A DNA stretch of 64,000 nucleotides from Uranotaenia lowii (GCF_029784155.1 NC_073691.1:91036722-91100721), one strand, 5' to 3'. Positions 33,916 to 45,375 are shown, counted from the first letter of the stretch. The notes: generated by a model not told the origin, from the letters alone. Numbers and translations are program-made.

Positions 33916-36862
33916 CAAATATAATTGAAACAATATTCACCACACTTATTTTCTTCATATAATGAGAAGGCGACGCCATCAGCATCCTCTAGCGGACAAA
34001 ATGGAAGCATTAATTCGAGAAATTCGTCTAACTTGTGAATAGCGTGTATTCCGACTCGACTTGATCAGGGATGCCAGTTATAATAAATGAAATTGTTTGT
34101 TTCTATTCTTGCACCATAAAAATTTTAGTAAACCAACTAATTTTATTGTTTCAAAAAATACATAGATTTGGATGCGCGTAAAGTGTTTTTTTAAGAAAAA
34201 GATTTTAAATTCAATCGGTCAACTGCTTAACTGTTTATCAAAATTTTGCTTATTAATAATAGTAAAAAATATCACGAAATTTACGTAGAAATATCGTTAT
34301 TTTCTCTTTACTAGATGACGGGTGTCGCTTTTCAATTTGGCAAAAAATGGGGTTTTAAACGATTCGTATTAAAAGATGGTATTGTTATTGTCTCATGCTA
34401 GATTTTTCTTGTTAATATTTGAACATTTTCAAACAAATTGGTTTATCATTATCAAACTATAAAGTTTGTTAGATCATTTATCAAATCCAGATCTTAGGTC
34501 AAAGGATATTATACCGAGCTTTTATCCAGCAATAACATGACAATAATCTCTCTTGAATGTTTATAATCAATGAATTGATTAAAAAAATCAATGCTAACAA
34601 AGCGTTTCAGAAATGACAGTGCTTCAAAAAACAAAAGGCTAACTAATATCCATGTTTTCTAATTATGGACTTGGAATCATGCCTGAGAGACTTGTGACAT
34701 ATCTTCTGAAAAACATGAAAGAAGTAAAGGCTGGTGGTGCGAATTTTGAATTCATTTCTTAAATGAGCGGAATTTTTTTTTTATGTGTTCCTAAACTAAA
34801 CAAAAAAAGGGATGAAAATATGTTCGGACGGCATCCCTGATCAGCATTTTGACAACTCCAGATTAACATTTTGAAAGGGCACAGATTGATTTTTTTATTA
34901 ATTGAGACAAATGTATGCAACAGAATTGTTTTTTCTTTCAAATTCAAACCAATTGTACTGAAATAAATAAAAAAAACTCTTTCGATTCGCTATGAATAAT
35001 CGGAATGCGATATATTTCTTAATGTTTTCCCATCATTTATTTGTGAACGTGAACGCAAAACAAAAATCTAAACAAATAAAAAATCACAGCTGAAATAGTT
35101 TCACAGAAACGATTATTAAGGAGAAAACAAAATTTAAGCACATTTTTTTTAATCAATACGAAAACTGTGTGCACATTAAGGATCATGTCATTTGTTATTA
35201 CCAAGAAGGAAAAATTCTGTTCCCGCCACGGAATGCGACGAAATTATATTGGTATTGGCATGTATATTGGTTTTGAAATGAAACGTTTTTATTATTTTTT
35301 ACTATTGCAAAACAAATGATATTCCAAAACACAAAAAAACTTTTTCAATATAACTAGGCAAAATTAATAATAATCATTTTTGAATTTCAATTTTTTTATT
35401 ACTTTATCTATATATAATTTTCGTCTCTTAGCTAAGCTTTAAAAATTTGTCTTAAGCTTCCGCTTATTTTGATTTGCCGTTTTGTATGACATATTCTAGG
35501 TAACGGATGGTTGTTAAAAACTCGAAATAATGACAAAGATGAAATAAAATTTATGGAATTTGATTTAAAGAAACTAAAAGGTGCAAATGTTTGATATGTA
35601 GTTTGTTTGCTTTCTCGTTAAGTGTTGGCGGAAATTTGCAATGCAAAAGTCTAAAATCTGTGCAGCCAGATTTTATGGCGAGTGTCGTAAATCAATGTAT
35701 TTTTAGTTATTTATGAGGTCATAATAAATTAGTCATTTATTACTGTAGTGTATAAGTCCTGGTTGATAATAAATAATTAAAAAAAAAAATTAAATTAATT
35801 AAATTAAAAGCGACATCCCTAATGATGACAAAGGAGAGTTGAAAATAAAGGTACCTAGATACGCCCCGTTTCACAAGTGCTTTCATGCTATCCTTCGTCA
35901 GTATGGGTAAAAGGAGAAATATGAGAAGTAAAACGAAGCCTCGAGAGAGGAATGAGAGAGTGTGTTTGTCTGAGTGTCGACCGATTGAAGAACTCGGTGG
36001 CTGGCGTGTTGGTACACGTTGGCTCGTGTGCGTGAATTGGGGGAAGGAAGAGACCAAGCGAAGATACAACGATCGACTTGACAGTGATACGAGCACGCTT
36101 GAGGGATCAACGTGTCCCTTCTTCTGGTTTCCGACGAGGTAGTTGAATTGGGTAGAGAAATGCCCGGCGGAGGACACGATAATTACGAATTCTTGACCTT
36201 AAAGTTTATGATTCTAATAACATTCCCTTTTCATTCTTTCTTTTTTTAAACTTTGCGCTAAATCGATAGGAATATTACAATCACAATGTTTAAGAGTATC
36301 AGCAGCGGTCAGGTGTCAAAGCTATAAAAGCACTCAATTTTGACACTTGCTTCTCGGTATTGAAAAAGCAAGCCAGGAGCCATATTTGAATACCGACCAG
36401 CTCCTGATTTGACAGATGCTAACAAAAGGAAATAGCATCAAAAAACAACAACACCTATCGGAGCGTCACCAGTGGCTAAAATGGAAACCAGTTTAGCACT
36501 TACCGGTGCGCAAATGTACTGCTAAAGCTAAAAAAGGACCTAGAATGTGTCCGGGGTTAACACCTGGGATAGCACTTATCGCTGCCGATGCTTTGAGGGT
36601 TTAGACAACGTTTTAAGAATTGTAAGAATATGCGCTGTTAATAATTCATATTTATTCAAATAGTAATCATTTTACTTCCGCCTTTTCTATATGCTACGCC
36701 ACACTTTTTGCGATTGTCAATTGAAAAATCAGGACACCTGGCATCTCTGATCAAAGCTCCGAAAAAATTCACAGTGTAATAGTTCCATTTCTGTCGCCAG
36801 ATAGCGCTATTCGTGTCTCCCGATTTCTCGTTAAGTGGTGTATATCGGTTCTAGTATATCTG
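33916..36862. mobile_element. hAT-like element, 8-bp TSD GGTAGAAT
   Basis: GGTAGAAT is found at 33908-33915 and 36863-36870. The left TIR CAAATATAATTGAAACAATA pairs with the right TIR, reverse complement CAGATATACTAGAACCGATA, and both continue to a shared CACCAC. The 2.95-kb interior has no recognised transposase. It contains several GATCAGGGATGCC-like ends (34071, 34831, 36738), suggesting further nested insertions. A GC-richer block at 35860-36180 contains frames on both strands without domains. Confidence 0.75.
34073..34845. mobile_element. Possible nested element with GATCAGGGATGCC ends
   Basis: TGATCAGGGATGCC at 34073 is mirrored by GGCATCCCTGATCA ending at 34845, and again, imperfectly, by GGCATCTCTGATCA near 36741-36754. 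TGATCA is itself palindromic, so target duplication and TIR cannot be separated. Which right end is partner to the left one is uncertain. No coding sequence. Confidence 0.4.
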
Positions 36863-37347
36863 GGTAGAATGCTGGATCTAATCTTCGTCAACAGACCTGG
36901 AAAAGCTGAAATTGTACACCCATCGAATGCAATTTTCAAAACTGACCGACATCGCTAACCTTCTGTTTTACTTCTCGAATATATTTGCGACGAGCGTATG
37001 GACACCAGCAGCGCCCTCAGACATAATTTGAACTTTGGGAATTATGACATCGAGCGTGTTGAAGAAGCAATAGGAGAGATTGACTGGCAACCAGCTTTAA
37101 CTAACTTTACTGTCGATTAAGCAGTATTGGCATTCTACGAAAGACTCTGGGATACATTGCGCCTACACACGCCACCTAGAAGATTTAACCATCATTAGCC
37201 TTATAAGTTTCCTTGGTGGAACTAAGAAAAAGCCGTTATTTAGTAAGTAAAGCTCGGAAACGTTTCTTTCAAGATAAGACGGATCAAACCTAAACCTACT
37301 TATCGAGAATAGAAGCCGAATATGAAGCTCTTCGTAATACCGCCTTT
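36863..37347 (+). pseudogene. Endonuclease piece 2 and linker of the broken non-LTR element
   Basis: It resumes in phase with GRMLDLIFVNRPGKAEIVHP, then FKTDRHR (catalytic D-x-H region), LNFGNYDIERVEEAIGEIDW and EAEYEALRNTAF. Several stops interrupt it. The piece ends at codon TTT (37345-37347), directly at the CTTT target of the next insertion. The next codon is found at 40905. Confidence 0.8.
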
Positions 37348-37571
37348 CTGCCCATATTTGATAAACGGTCCAATGTGCCATTAACACCAATGCGAGAAAA
37401 TCGCAAAATAAGTGTTTTAACTATTTTTTTTGCATCCTAATACTCAAAATAAAGTAGATAAATTTCAATCTTAGTAGCCACTTTATCAAATATAACGTAA
37501 ACAAAAGTTGACGAATAGATCTGAATTTGCCTGATGTGAATACGTTTTCAAATATTGCTGCGGTTCTCATA

Positions 37572-39167
37572 CAGTGAGCGAAATAAGAATAGCACCACTA
37601 TGTGTTTTGCTTGTTAAAATATGAATGATTGAAAATCACCAAAATTTTCTTCTAATAATTGTTCAGAATTGTTTAACGGATAAATCAAGCATAAGTTTAC
37701 TTTTTTTGGACGTTGCAATTGGCGTTGAGGACCAAAACTATGGAAAAAGGGTGCGAAATAAGAATAGCACCACTTTTGTTTCTCAACAAAAACAAGATAA
37801 TTTCTAAAAATTTACTGTGTAAAAGTGAATAATAATGCTTCTACGAATTATTTGAATGGATAACTGTATTTTAAGGAGTTTTCTAGAGTTTCAAAGGTTT
37901 TAAAATGGGGTTTTAAGAGATGCTTCTCTATCGTTTAGGAATTTGATACTTGAGCTATAATACTTTATCAAACAGCTTTATTTCTTCATTGTCATTCATA
38001 AGTATGATGCAAATTGACGAAACATAGATTTGAGGCTAAATTTGAATAAAAAAACAGGCTTCAAATAAAAAAAATACTAATGTTTTTAAATAGTCAAACG
38101 CTATTTCTCTAGTTTCAAGTCATAGATGGCAGCACTATCTTGCAATTAAACCAAATTAATGCCCATTTTCGAATATCTGGGATTAATTCAGGTGTGCTGG
38201 AGGATTTTGTTCAAGAAATAAGTACTTAATAGCATGTGACCGCCTTGGAAATTCTAAGATCAAAATATCAAAAAATTAAATTTCATCAAGGACTGATAAA
38301 AGTGAATTTCTTGGACCAATAATCAGCATAATTTTATACTTTCCGATGGAGCTTGATGGATCAGACGACTAGCAGTTTTATTGGTATGATTTGAAATTGA
38401 ATCGGAAGTTGAGATGAGCAGGAATTTTGGCGGTTGTACATTTTTGTGCTGGTGATTTTTTTTTTTGCAAATCCAGAAAAGCTTTCTGCAGCGTGAACTC
38501 CAACAAAACTGTGTTGGAAATCTGCCTCGAAATAATGAATATGGGCCTAAATAAAATTTAAAACATCAATATTGAGACTTAATTTGGTTTTAACGGCAAG
38601 ATAGTGCTGCCATCTATGACTTGAAACTGGAAAAAGTGATGTTAATTGAAAAAAAAATCTAAGTTTATGACTTCCAACCTGTTTTTTTCTGATTTAAAAT
38701 AAACCGAAAATGTTTGATTAACCATTTCACGTCATTTTAATGACGAAAGTAAGTAGTTTGGTAAAGAATTACAGCTCAAATATCAAATTCCTTAGTTCTA
38801 GAAGAGCATCTCTTAAAACAACATTTTAAAACCTTTGAAATCTATTGGAATTCTAGAAAACCCCTTAAAATGCAGTTATCTATTCAAATAATTCGTAGAA
38901 GCATTATTATTCACTTTTACACAGTAAATTTTTAGAAATTATCTTGTTTTTGTTGAAAAACACAAGTGGTGCTATTCTTATTTCGCACCCTTTTTCCATA
39001 GTTTTGGTCCTCAACGCCAATTGCCACGTCCAAAAAAAGTAAACTTATGCTTGATTTACCCGTTAAACAATTCTGAACAATTAATAGAAGAAAATTTTGA
39101 TGATTTTCAATCATTCATATTTTAACAAGCAAAACACATAGTGGTGCTATTCTTATTTCGCTCACTG
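37572..39167. mobile_element. Tc1-like fold-back element with about 600-bp inverted arms
   Basis: TA at 37570-37571 and 39168-39169. CAGTGAGCGAAATAAGAATA at the left is mirrored at the right, and mirror identity continues to about 38170/38570. The two similar 60-residue frames (37625 plus, 38932 minus) are just this mirror. The 400-bp centre retains a trace of Tc1 transposase: near 38360 the frame reads SDD, stop, QFYWYDLK, recalling the D-G-x-D-x-x-x-Y-W-x-D-L block of Tc1 proteins. Confidence 0.9.
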
Positions 39168-39178
39168 TATACAAAATG

Positions 39179-40346
39179 TATGTATGTATGTAGATAATCC
39201 ACCATGGGTGCACGGATTCACCGCAGTTTCGCCAACGTATGCGCTAAATTGCATTCTTTAGATTATAAGTTCGGCCAATCTTCAATGCAAATTACCACAT
39301 ACCCGACACCATGGCTTCGTGTGAACTGTCATGTAATGAATGTATTTCGTGTATGTGTATGTCTTATTTGTAGAACGAGCAAACAGTTTCGCAATCGTAT
39401 AAAATTCATAACATTCTCAGTGTTATGAATCTACGACAGGTATTCCGCATGCGTGTAGATACCTGCCCAGCTGGCAACTGGTTGAACGTTCTTATCAACA
39501 AATGAAATAGTTATACAACAGAATAACCTTACCTTTATACCCAACTTACCTCAAGACACCCTAAGCTTACCTTTATCTGTAACCGACCTTATCCAGTATC
39601 ATAGTCATATTTATTTCCATCTGATCTATCGGTCGATATTAGATTTCAAACCTTAAAAATCATGCCGATAACGGAGTTTTACACCAATATACCTAGGCTA
39701 CCTGGATTCTAGATACGTTTGATCATCATTTGCGATCAACTTCTTGAATGTGTAGGATTTGCGTACCGCCGCACGTTTCACTACCGACTGCATTAAACGA
39801 CACAACAAAGCATGCGCGAAATTTTTCCACCCACTTTTCATTTCTTCCTTTTCAAATTTCTGGTATGATTTTCTTCTGCTTCTGGAACACTCGTCCCCGC
39901 CGATAGGCCATTCAGATTTTATTTCCCTCCTACTACAAACTTCTTCTGAAATTGATTTTTCGAAACTTGTGGTCAGCCATTGAAAAATCTTGCATAACTT
40001 TCTCTTCTTTTCATCCTCTCTATTCGTCACCACACTTAAGCCTTCTTCAAAACATTTTATCAACGAAGAGCTCAGAATCACCCCCCACTGCTGGGAATGG
40101 ACATGGCTATATGTAAGTTTTATTTTTTTTTTCCGAGACAAATTCCCCGGCTCAGCTCTTCCGCCCCCTTTAAAGCAACCCACACGCCGAACACCTTAAA
40201 ACTTAAACAACCTTAAACATTCATCGAATACCCATTACTCGAATCATACTTAAGGAGTAGGCACACATTTTTAGTGGAAGAAAAATAAAACTCATTAATT
40301 GGCTCAGACTCTTCGAGGAAGCTTTTGCATTACCGAATTCACTTCC
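39179..40346 (-). mobile_element. Non-autonomous retroelement R1, minus strand, 24-bp TSD
   Basis: A 24-bp sequence (ATTTCGCTCACTGTATAC and six more bases) is present exactly at 39155-39178 and 40347-40370. It includes the end of the fold-back element and its TA, so the insertion came after the fold-back. On the minus strand the element ends in a (TACA)n tail. Its last 440 bp match element R2 (42731-45375). A 161-residue minus frame (39698-40183) has no recognised domain. Long, exact duplications plus a simple-repeat tail indicate target-primed insertion. Confidence 0.85.
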
Positions 40347-40367
40347 ATTTCGCTCACTGTATACAAA

Positions 40368-40499
40368 ATGGCTTTAAATTATTTAAAAAACTATGGAAGC
40401 TCTAGTGAAAGCGAAAAGGAGGATGAAGTTAGTAGCAGATGCTCCCCAGGGCATGAGAGGACGAAAAAGGAAGAAGCTGCGTTGGAATTTAACGAGTGA
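40368..40499 (+). pseudogene. Short acidic N-terminus-like frame in the CTGCC element
   Basis: The ATG lies in the right copy of the R1 target duplication, so it predates R1. It opens a 43-codon frame starting MALNYLKNYGSSSESEKEDE and ending at TGA. The serine/acidic N-terminus resembles starts of some nuclear proteins, but nothing follows that supports a gene. A shifted frame downstream (KRKKLRWNLTSETLEASG) may be part of the same original product after an indel. Identity unknown. Confidence 0.25.
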
Positions 40500-40904
40500 G
40501 ACGCTTGAAGCATCCGGTGCTGCCTGGCTGCTCAAGCTGCCCATTCGACTGCCATTCCAAAATTGATAAGGATTAAGAATTGAATCCTCGATCATCCGAT
40601 CAACAAGCTCACGCCCATAACCACCAAGCCACAAGATCACAACAAGAAGGAATTAGAAAAACTATCAATAAAAAGACACCGGTTGCTGCGAATGGTGATT
40701 CAACACATCATGCACATTAGATAATTTATCAAATATGTTGCACATTAGACAAATTTTCTTTAGGGTTGTATGCCTCCACCAATGAATTTTTTTAAAAATG
40801 AAGGAAGTAGGGATATTGTATAGAGTATAAGCTATTAAATGGCACAAGTTTCTCCATTTTGAAAAAAATGGCATATTATACGTTTATCAAATATAGGCAG
40901 CTTT

Positions 40905-42192
40905 GAACTATACATCTTGAAAATTGAACGCATCGTAAAACAAGATCCCTCTACTTTCTGGAAATATGTTAAAAGTTGCCGTCTTACCAACACCGTACCG
41001 TCGTCTGTATCGTTTCGTGACCGTACGTCGGAAACCGTCAAAGAATCCGCTGATTTGTATACCGAGTTTTTGAGTAGCGTGTATAGTTTTCAATCTTCAA
41101 ACTGTGCTGATATCTATTTTGATACTCTACCAAACTGCCACAGTGCCACAGCCTCATTTTACTGCTCATTTTCAATGTTTTAAGTAACCTAGATCCGTTG
41201 AAAGGGCCCGGTCCAGATGGAATTCCATCGTCGTGGGCAACAAAACTCGCTGCTTCTTTTGCCACACCGCTCAGTATGATATTCAACCGACTGATTTCTG
41301 AATGTGTTTTTCCAAGCCTTTGGAAAATAGCTGCAATATCTCCAATTCATAAGTCTGGAAACGCTCACCGTGTTGAGAACTACCGACCAATATCAATTAT
41401 TTGCTGTTTTTTCAAAATTCTCGAAGTTTTGATATCTGAAAGGTTTTATTCTGCAGCTACTCCGATGATTACCGAATTCCAGTACGGTTTCGTTAAGAAA
41501 AGATCGACTGTGACAAATCTGGTGTGCTATGTTATTGAATTATACACCGCAACTGATAAAAAAAACTGCAAGTGGATTCAGTATACATCGAATTCGCCAA
41601 AACCTTCGACACAGTACCCCACAGCATAGCGGTGATGAAACTAGAGCGCTATGGTTTTCCTACATGGGCAACCAGATGGCTGCACTCGTACCTGATGATT
41701 CACCGAGGCTTCATAAACATCCGTGGAACACATTCCTCGGTGTTCGATATGTCGTCTGGAGTCCCACAAGGAAGTCATTTAGGCCCGCTTATATTTGTGC
41801 TTTTTGTAAATGACTTAGCAACCCACCTTAAGTCATCAAAGCTTCTGTATGCTGATGACCTGAAAATCTACAGAGTAATTGACTCAATTGTGGATTGCGC
41901 AGCGCTTCAAAAGGATATAGAAAGGTTATTGCTCTGGTGTGAAACAAATGGAACGAAAGTGAATGCCGGAAAGTGTAAATGTGTAAGCTTTTTAAGAACC
42001 AGAGCTTCAGTTGCCTTCGACTACTCGTTCCGCGACACTACACCAGAAAGAACAACCGTGATAAAAGATCTTGGTATAACATTCGATCAAAAGCTCTCTT
42101 TTGCTCAGCATATGGCAACAACAACAGCAAAGGCTTTCGTATTGTTCGGATTCCTTTGCCGAAATACTTCGAATTTTAAAGCCCCTTATGCT
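40905..42192 (+). pseudogene. Reverse transcriptase of the broken non-LTR element, part 1
   Basis: The frame starts LYILKIERIVKQDPSTFWKY. After a disrupted stretch near 41160 it gives PLKGPGPDGIPS, NYRPISIICCFFKILE and EFQYGFVKKRST. A frameshift near 41570 follows, then EFAKTFDTVPH (catalytic D), SSGVPQGSHLGPLIFVLF, LLYADDLKIYR (catalytic DD), VNAGKCKCVSF and DLGITFDQKLSFAQH. It ends at GCC CCT TAT GCT, where the solo LTR was inserted. Confidence 0.85.
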
Positions 42193-42469
42193 TGTGGCGT
42201 AACCATCATACACAGATTATTTCACACAACTCTCATATTCCATTCCATACTCACAACACATACCATAGCCAATATTCAATGTAAAACACAATATAAATTT
42301 ATCTCTTTCTACACACAGTTATCAACCTAATTACAAACACATAAATCCAAGATGTGCCATAGACCCAATCTTGTAAATATAGTTTTAGTTGAATTCAGAC
42401 ACCCATATCAATCGGTCTTGAATTTCTGGTTATCCGAAACCATTCCCCAGAAACCAACTATTTATCCCA
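42193..42469. mobile_element. Probable solo LTR (277 bp), TSD TATGCT
   Basis: TATGCT at 42187-42192 and 42470-42475 flanks a 277-bp segment that begins TGT and ends CCA, the TG...CA pattern of LTRs. Removing it with one target copy (283 bp) rejoins the RT frame into LKTVFCSLVRSVLEYAAPVW without a frameshift. No coding sequence inside. The parent family is unknown; a short copia- or gypsy-like LTR is possible. Confidence 0.65.
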
Positions 42470-42475
42470 TATGCT

Positions 42476-42730
42476 CTAAAGACTGTGTTCTGCTCGCTCG
42501 TACGCAGTGTCTTGGAATACGCTGCACCAGTTTGGACACCTTATCATTCCGTTAGAATTGACGTCGCTGAGTCAAAGGAGAACTTATCTACATCGAATGT
42601 TCGTCTATGATATCATTACGAATGCTATCGATTGTCCGCAACTGCTTCACCCCTTTGAACCTACTCGCTCCAGCTCGACAACTACGTTACCAGACTCTTT
42701 TCTGGCTACCAAGAAGCAGAACACTATTCG
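42476..42730 (+). pseudogene. Non-LTR C-terminal region, part 2
   Basis: Reads KTVFCSLVRSVLEYAAPVW and TPYHSVRIDVAESK, the usual post-RT block, then FVYDIITNAIDCPQLL after a frameshift. It ends in the 23-bp target sequence of retroelement R2. The final part continues at 45399. Confidence 0.75.
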
Positions 42731-45375
42731 ATTCAGTCTCGTGATTCGGTGGTGAGCAGACGCGTTTCAAATAAGCAGAGGATAATTTCAAGTGATAGTT
42801 TAAAAGCGATAGATTCGAGCGGTACATCGGGTGGTGGTGACTGACTATAAACTATGAATTCGGAGCTTATGAATACGGGAGTGAATTAGGCAGTGAAAAG
42901 CTGGAAATGTCAGTCCAAATCCTCAGCTTGAGCCCAAGCAATCATTGTGAGAATAGGTTTTCCTAAAAAGTGTGAAAGGGGAAAAATTGAGGAAGGGAAA
43001 AGCAAATTTCTAAATTGGGTAAAATCAAAGGGTCATAGGAAAAGAAATGGTAGAAGCCAAATGCAATTTTAAGGTGATAAAGTGAAAAAAGCTGTGATGT
43101 AATAGAAAACGCTGAGAAAAATATAAGTTTTAGAAGTTAAAAAGGTGCGGGAGGTGGATTATAAGTGCCTAGCGCAGCCAAAAAAAGATTAAGAAGGCTG
43201 AAGCAACGCGGAATCGAAGTGTTTTCTCCTGCAGTGAATAGGGAGTTCTAAAATGGGTTGGAAAGAAGTAAGTGGAAGAGAGAAAGAGACTGAGAAAATG
43301 CAGTGGAAAGCCCGGCTTGCTTTGATTGTTTTAATTGTAGCGGAAATCGACCAAGAGAAAAGTGGTTTATGGTCGACCGGCCGAATCAGAAAGAAGTGGG
43401 CGAAAGAGAATGTGTGGAGGGAAAACCCAGCTTGCTTCGATCGAAGAAGTTTAGTGAAAATCGGCCGAGAGAAGAATGGTGTGGGAAAACGGTGATTCGG
43501 GTGGGTGGGAATAGAGTGAGGAGAGGTGGAATTTAAAAGAGCGCCTTATTAGATCTGAGAGAGCCAGCAGATTGCGACCGGGTGAGGAGAGTGGTGAAAA
43601 TAAAATCTGTCCCTGGAGATGAAGTTTGGTGAAAAATTCTAATTGGTTGGGTTAAGAGTTGGGAATCTACTGTAGAAAGGGAAAATGTGCAAAACGAGGA
43701 AAATAGCATCAAGTGGGAATATTCGGAGCAAGGTTCTTTAGGTTCGATAAGTCGATTGGGGGAAAACAACTTGGGCTACTTCGAGTACAAAAAAAAAATA
43801 ATCCAAAAAAGAAAAAGTGAGGTTATTAGGTAATATCAGATGGAAATAAATATGATTATGATACTGAATAAGGTCAGTCACAGCTAAAGGTAAGCTTAAA
43901 GTTTTTCTTGAGGTAAGATGGGTGTAAAGGTAAGGTTATTCTGTTGTATAACTATTTAATTGATTGTTTATATTATATAAGAACGTTCAATCTGTTGCCA
44001 GCTGGGGAGGTATCTACACGCATGCGGAATACCTGTCGTAGATTCATAACACTGAGAATGTTATGAATTTTATACGGTTGCGAAACTGTTTGCTCGTTCT
44101 ACAAATAAGACACATACACGAAATACATTCATTACATGACAGTTCACACGAAGCCATGGTGTCGGGTATGTGTTAATTTGCATTGGAGATTCGTCAAACT
44201 TATAATCTAAAGAATGCAATTTAGCGCATACGTTGGCGAAACTGCGGTAAATCCGTGCACCCATGGTGGATTACCCAGACAACCATTTGGTGGGTATTTC
44301 GAATTAGCAACGCAAATATACGTGCAAATATACGTGTAAACATATCGTATATAATGTAGCAAAACCAGTATATACGTATCATTTTGGAGGCCATATAGGT
44401 ACATTAGCAAACACATTCTTGATTTGGATTATATTAAATTACGATTTGCACGACTTGTCATGCGCATCATTTACGACTACCCTGATTCTTTTTGGAATAT
44501 ACTATGACAATTCACATCATCATATAGATGATTGAGGTTGTAATATACGACATTTTTCGTAACAATATGGAAAGTTTGACGACTTATTTGGTCGTCTTTT
44601 GCGACTTGAGTGCAGAGCTAATTCAAGTTTATATCGTACACATTTATTATTTGCCTGATTGCTGATTTTTTTCCACTTTCATGAATTTATTGTTAGCGCC
44701 TGGACTTGATCCCCTGACGATTCGATCAGCAGCTCATGGTGGTTCCTCGACGCTATCTGGAATATATAAATTCAAGGGGATTTGCTTCAAAGGCATTAAA
44801 CCAAAAGCAAATTGTATATTTCTATAACTTAAATCTATTAAATCGTAGAACACGTCATCGATGATCTAAAAATAGACCAACATTTTGAAGCCTCCTTTAA
44901 TACGATTCCAATCATCGATGTCCCATTATCATAAACGATTTTATTGAACTTTTTTGTATTCTTTTACGATTGCCAGCAAATACGTTTTACGAAAATCAGA
45001 CATACGAATTAATTTGCAAAGGTATACGATTGCATGCACATTATTACGAATCAATGCAGTTATATACGTTTTTTATTTCGAATTATTTTATGCATAGCAC
45101 GACAAAATCTATCAATCACGGCTGATCATCGTATATCGGTCGTTTCACGGATTTTTTGCGAATTGTCGTACACAAAGGTTGAGTTCATATGTACATAAAT
45201 ACTTCTTGTCGTAATAAAATCATGCAATGCTTTTAAATACGATAAAGAATATGCATGGACCGCACATTGTAGGTGCAGATATACGAAAATGAGTATAAAT
45301 AACATTCTATACGATGTAATCTGTAAAAGAAAATACGACTTCTGGTTGTCTGGGTATCTACATACATACATACAT
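42731..45375 (+). mobile_element. Non-autonomous retroelement R2, plus strand, 23-bp TSD, with nested MITE
   Basis: A 23-bp sequence (ACCAAGAAGCAGAACACT and five more bases) is present at 42708-42730 and 45376-45398. The element ends in (TACA)n directly before the second copy. The 3' 440 bp (about 43835-44273 plus 45357-45375) match R1. Near the 5' end is AGACG at +28 to +32, the place of a downstream promoter element in insect non-LTR promoters. Two imperfect tandem units of about 110 bp lie at 43303-43500, as in many non-LTR 5' UTRs. No RT or endonuclease is present. Confidence 0.85.
44274..45354. mobile_element. TA-flanked MITE, TIR CCCAGACAACC, inside R2
   Basis: CCCAGACAACC begins at 44274 and GGTTGTCTGGG ends at 45354, each next to TA. 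R1 carries the same 3' region uninterrupted (reverse complement GTGGATTATCTACATAC), which confirms the empty target to the base. The 1081-bp interior is AT-rich with a striking density of TACG, ACGA and CGTAT motifs in both orientations. No coding sequence. Confidence 0.9.

Larger units (their letters stand above)
37348..40900. mobile_element. Unclassified TIR element, CTGCC ends, probable 4-bp TSD CTTT
   Basis: The left end CTGCCCATATTTGATAAACG and the right end (reverse complement CTGCCTATATTTGATAAACG) match at 19 of 20 positions. The pairing continues more loosely to a shared ATGTGCC/ATATGCC. CTTT is present at 37344-37347 and 40901-40904. Removing element plus one CTTT (3557 bp) joins the host frame ALRNTAF directly to ELYILKIERIVKQDP. 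Without its two inserts the element is about 0.76 kb. The termini do not match a superfamily I can name with confidence. Confidence 0.8.

Noticed and set aside
35740..36177. 145-residue minus-strand frame and 85-residue plus-strand frame over the same bases
   Set aside because: Frames on both strands over a GC-richer block, no recognisable domain, within a TE interior.
37625..39114. Two similar 60-residue genes on opposite strands
   Set aside because: They are the inverted arms of the Tc1-like fold-back read on each strand.
39698..40183. 161-residue minus-strand protein
   Set aside because: No domain, and it lies in the R1 body whose counterpart in R2 does not contain it.
39204..44264. Paired MGARI(H/Y)RSFANVC proteins on opposite strands
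   Set aside because: They arise from the shared non-coding 3' tail of R1 and R2 in opposite orientation. The frames are not maintained by selection as far as can be seen.
39179..44273. One 5.1-kb transposon with 440-bp terminal inverted repeats
   Set aside because: Each arm belongs to a separate retroelement with its own long target duplication, so the inverted arrangement is coincidental.
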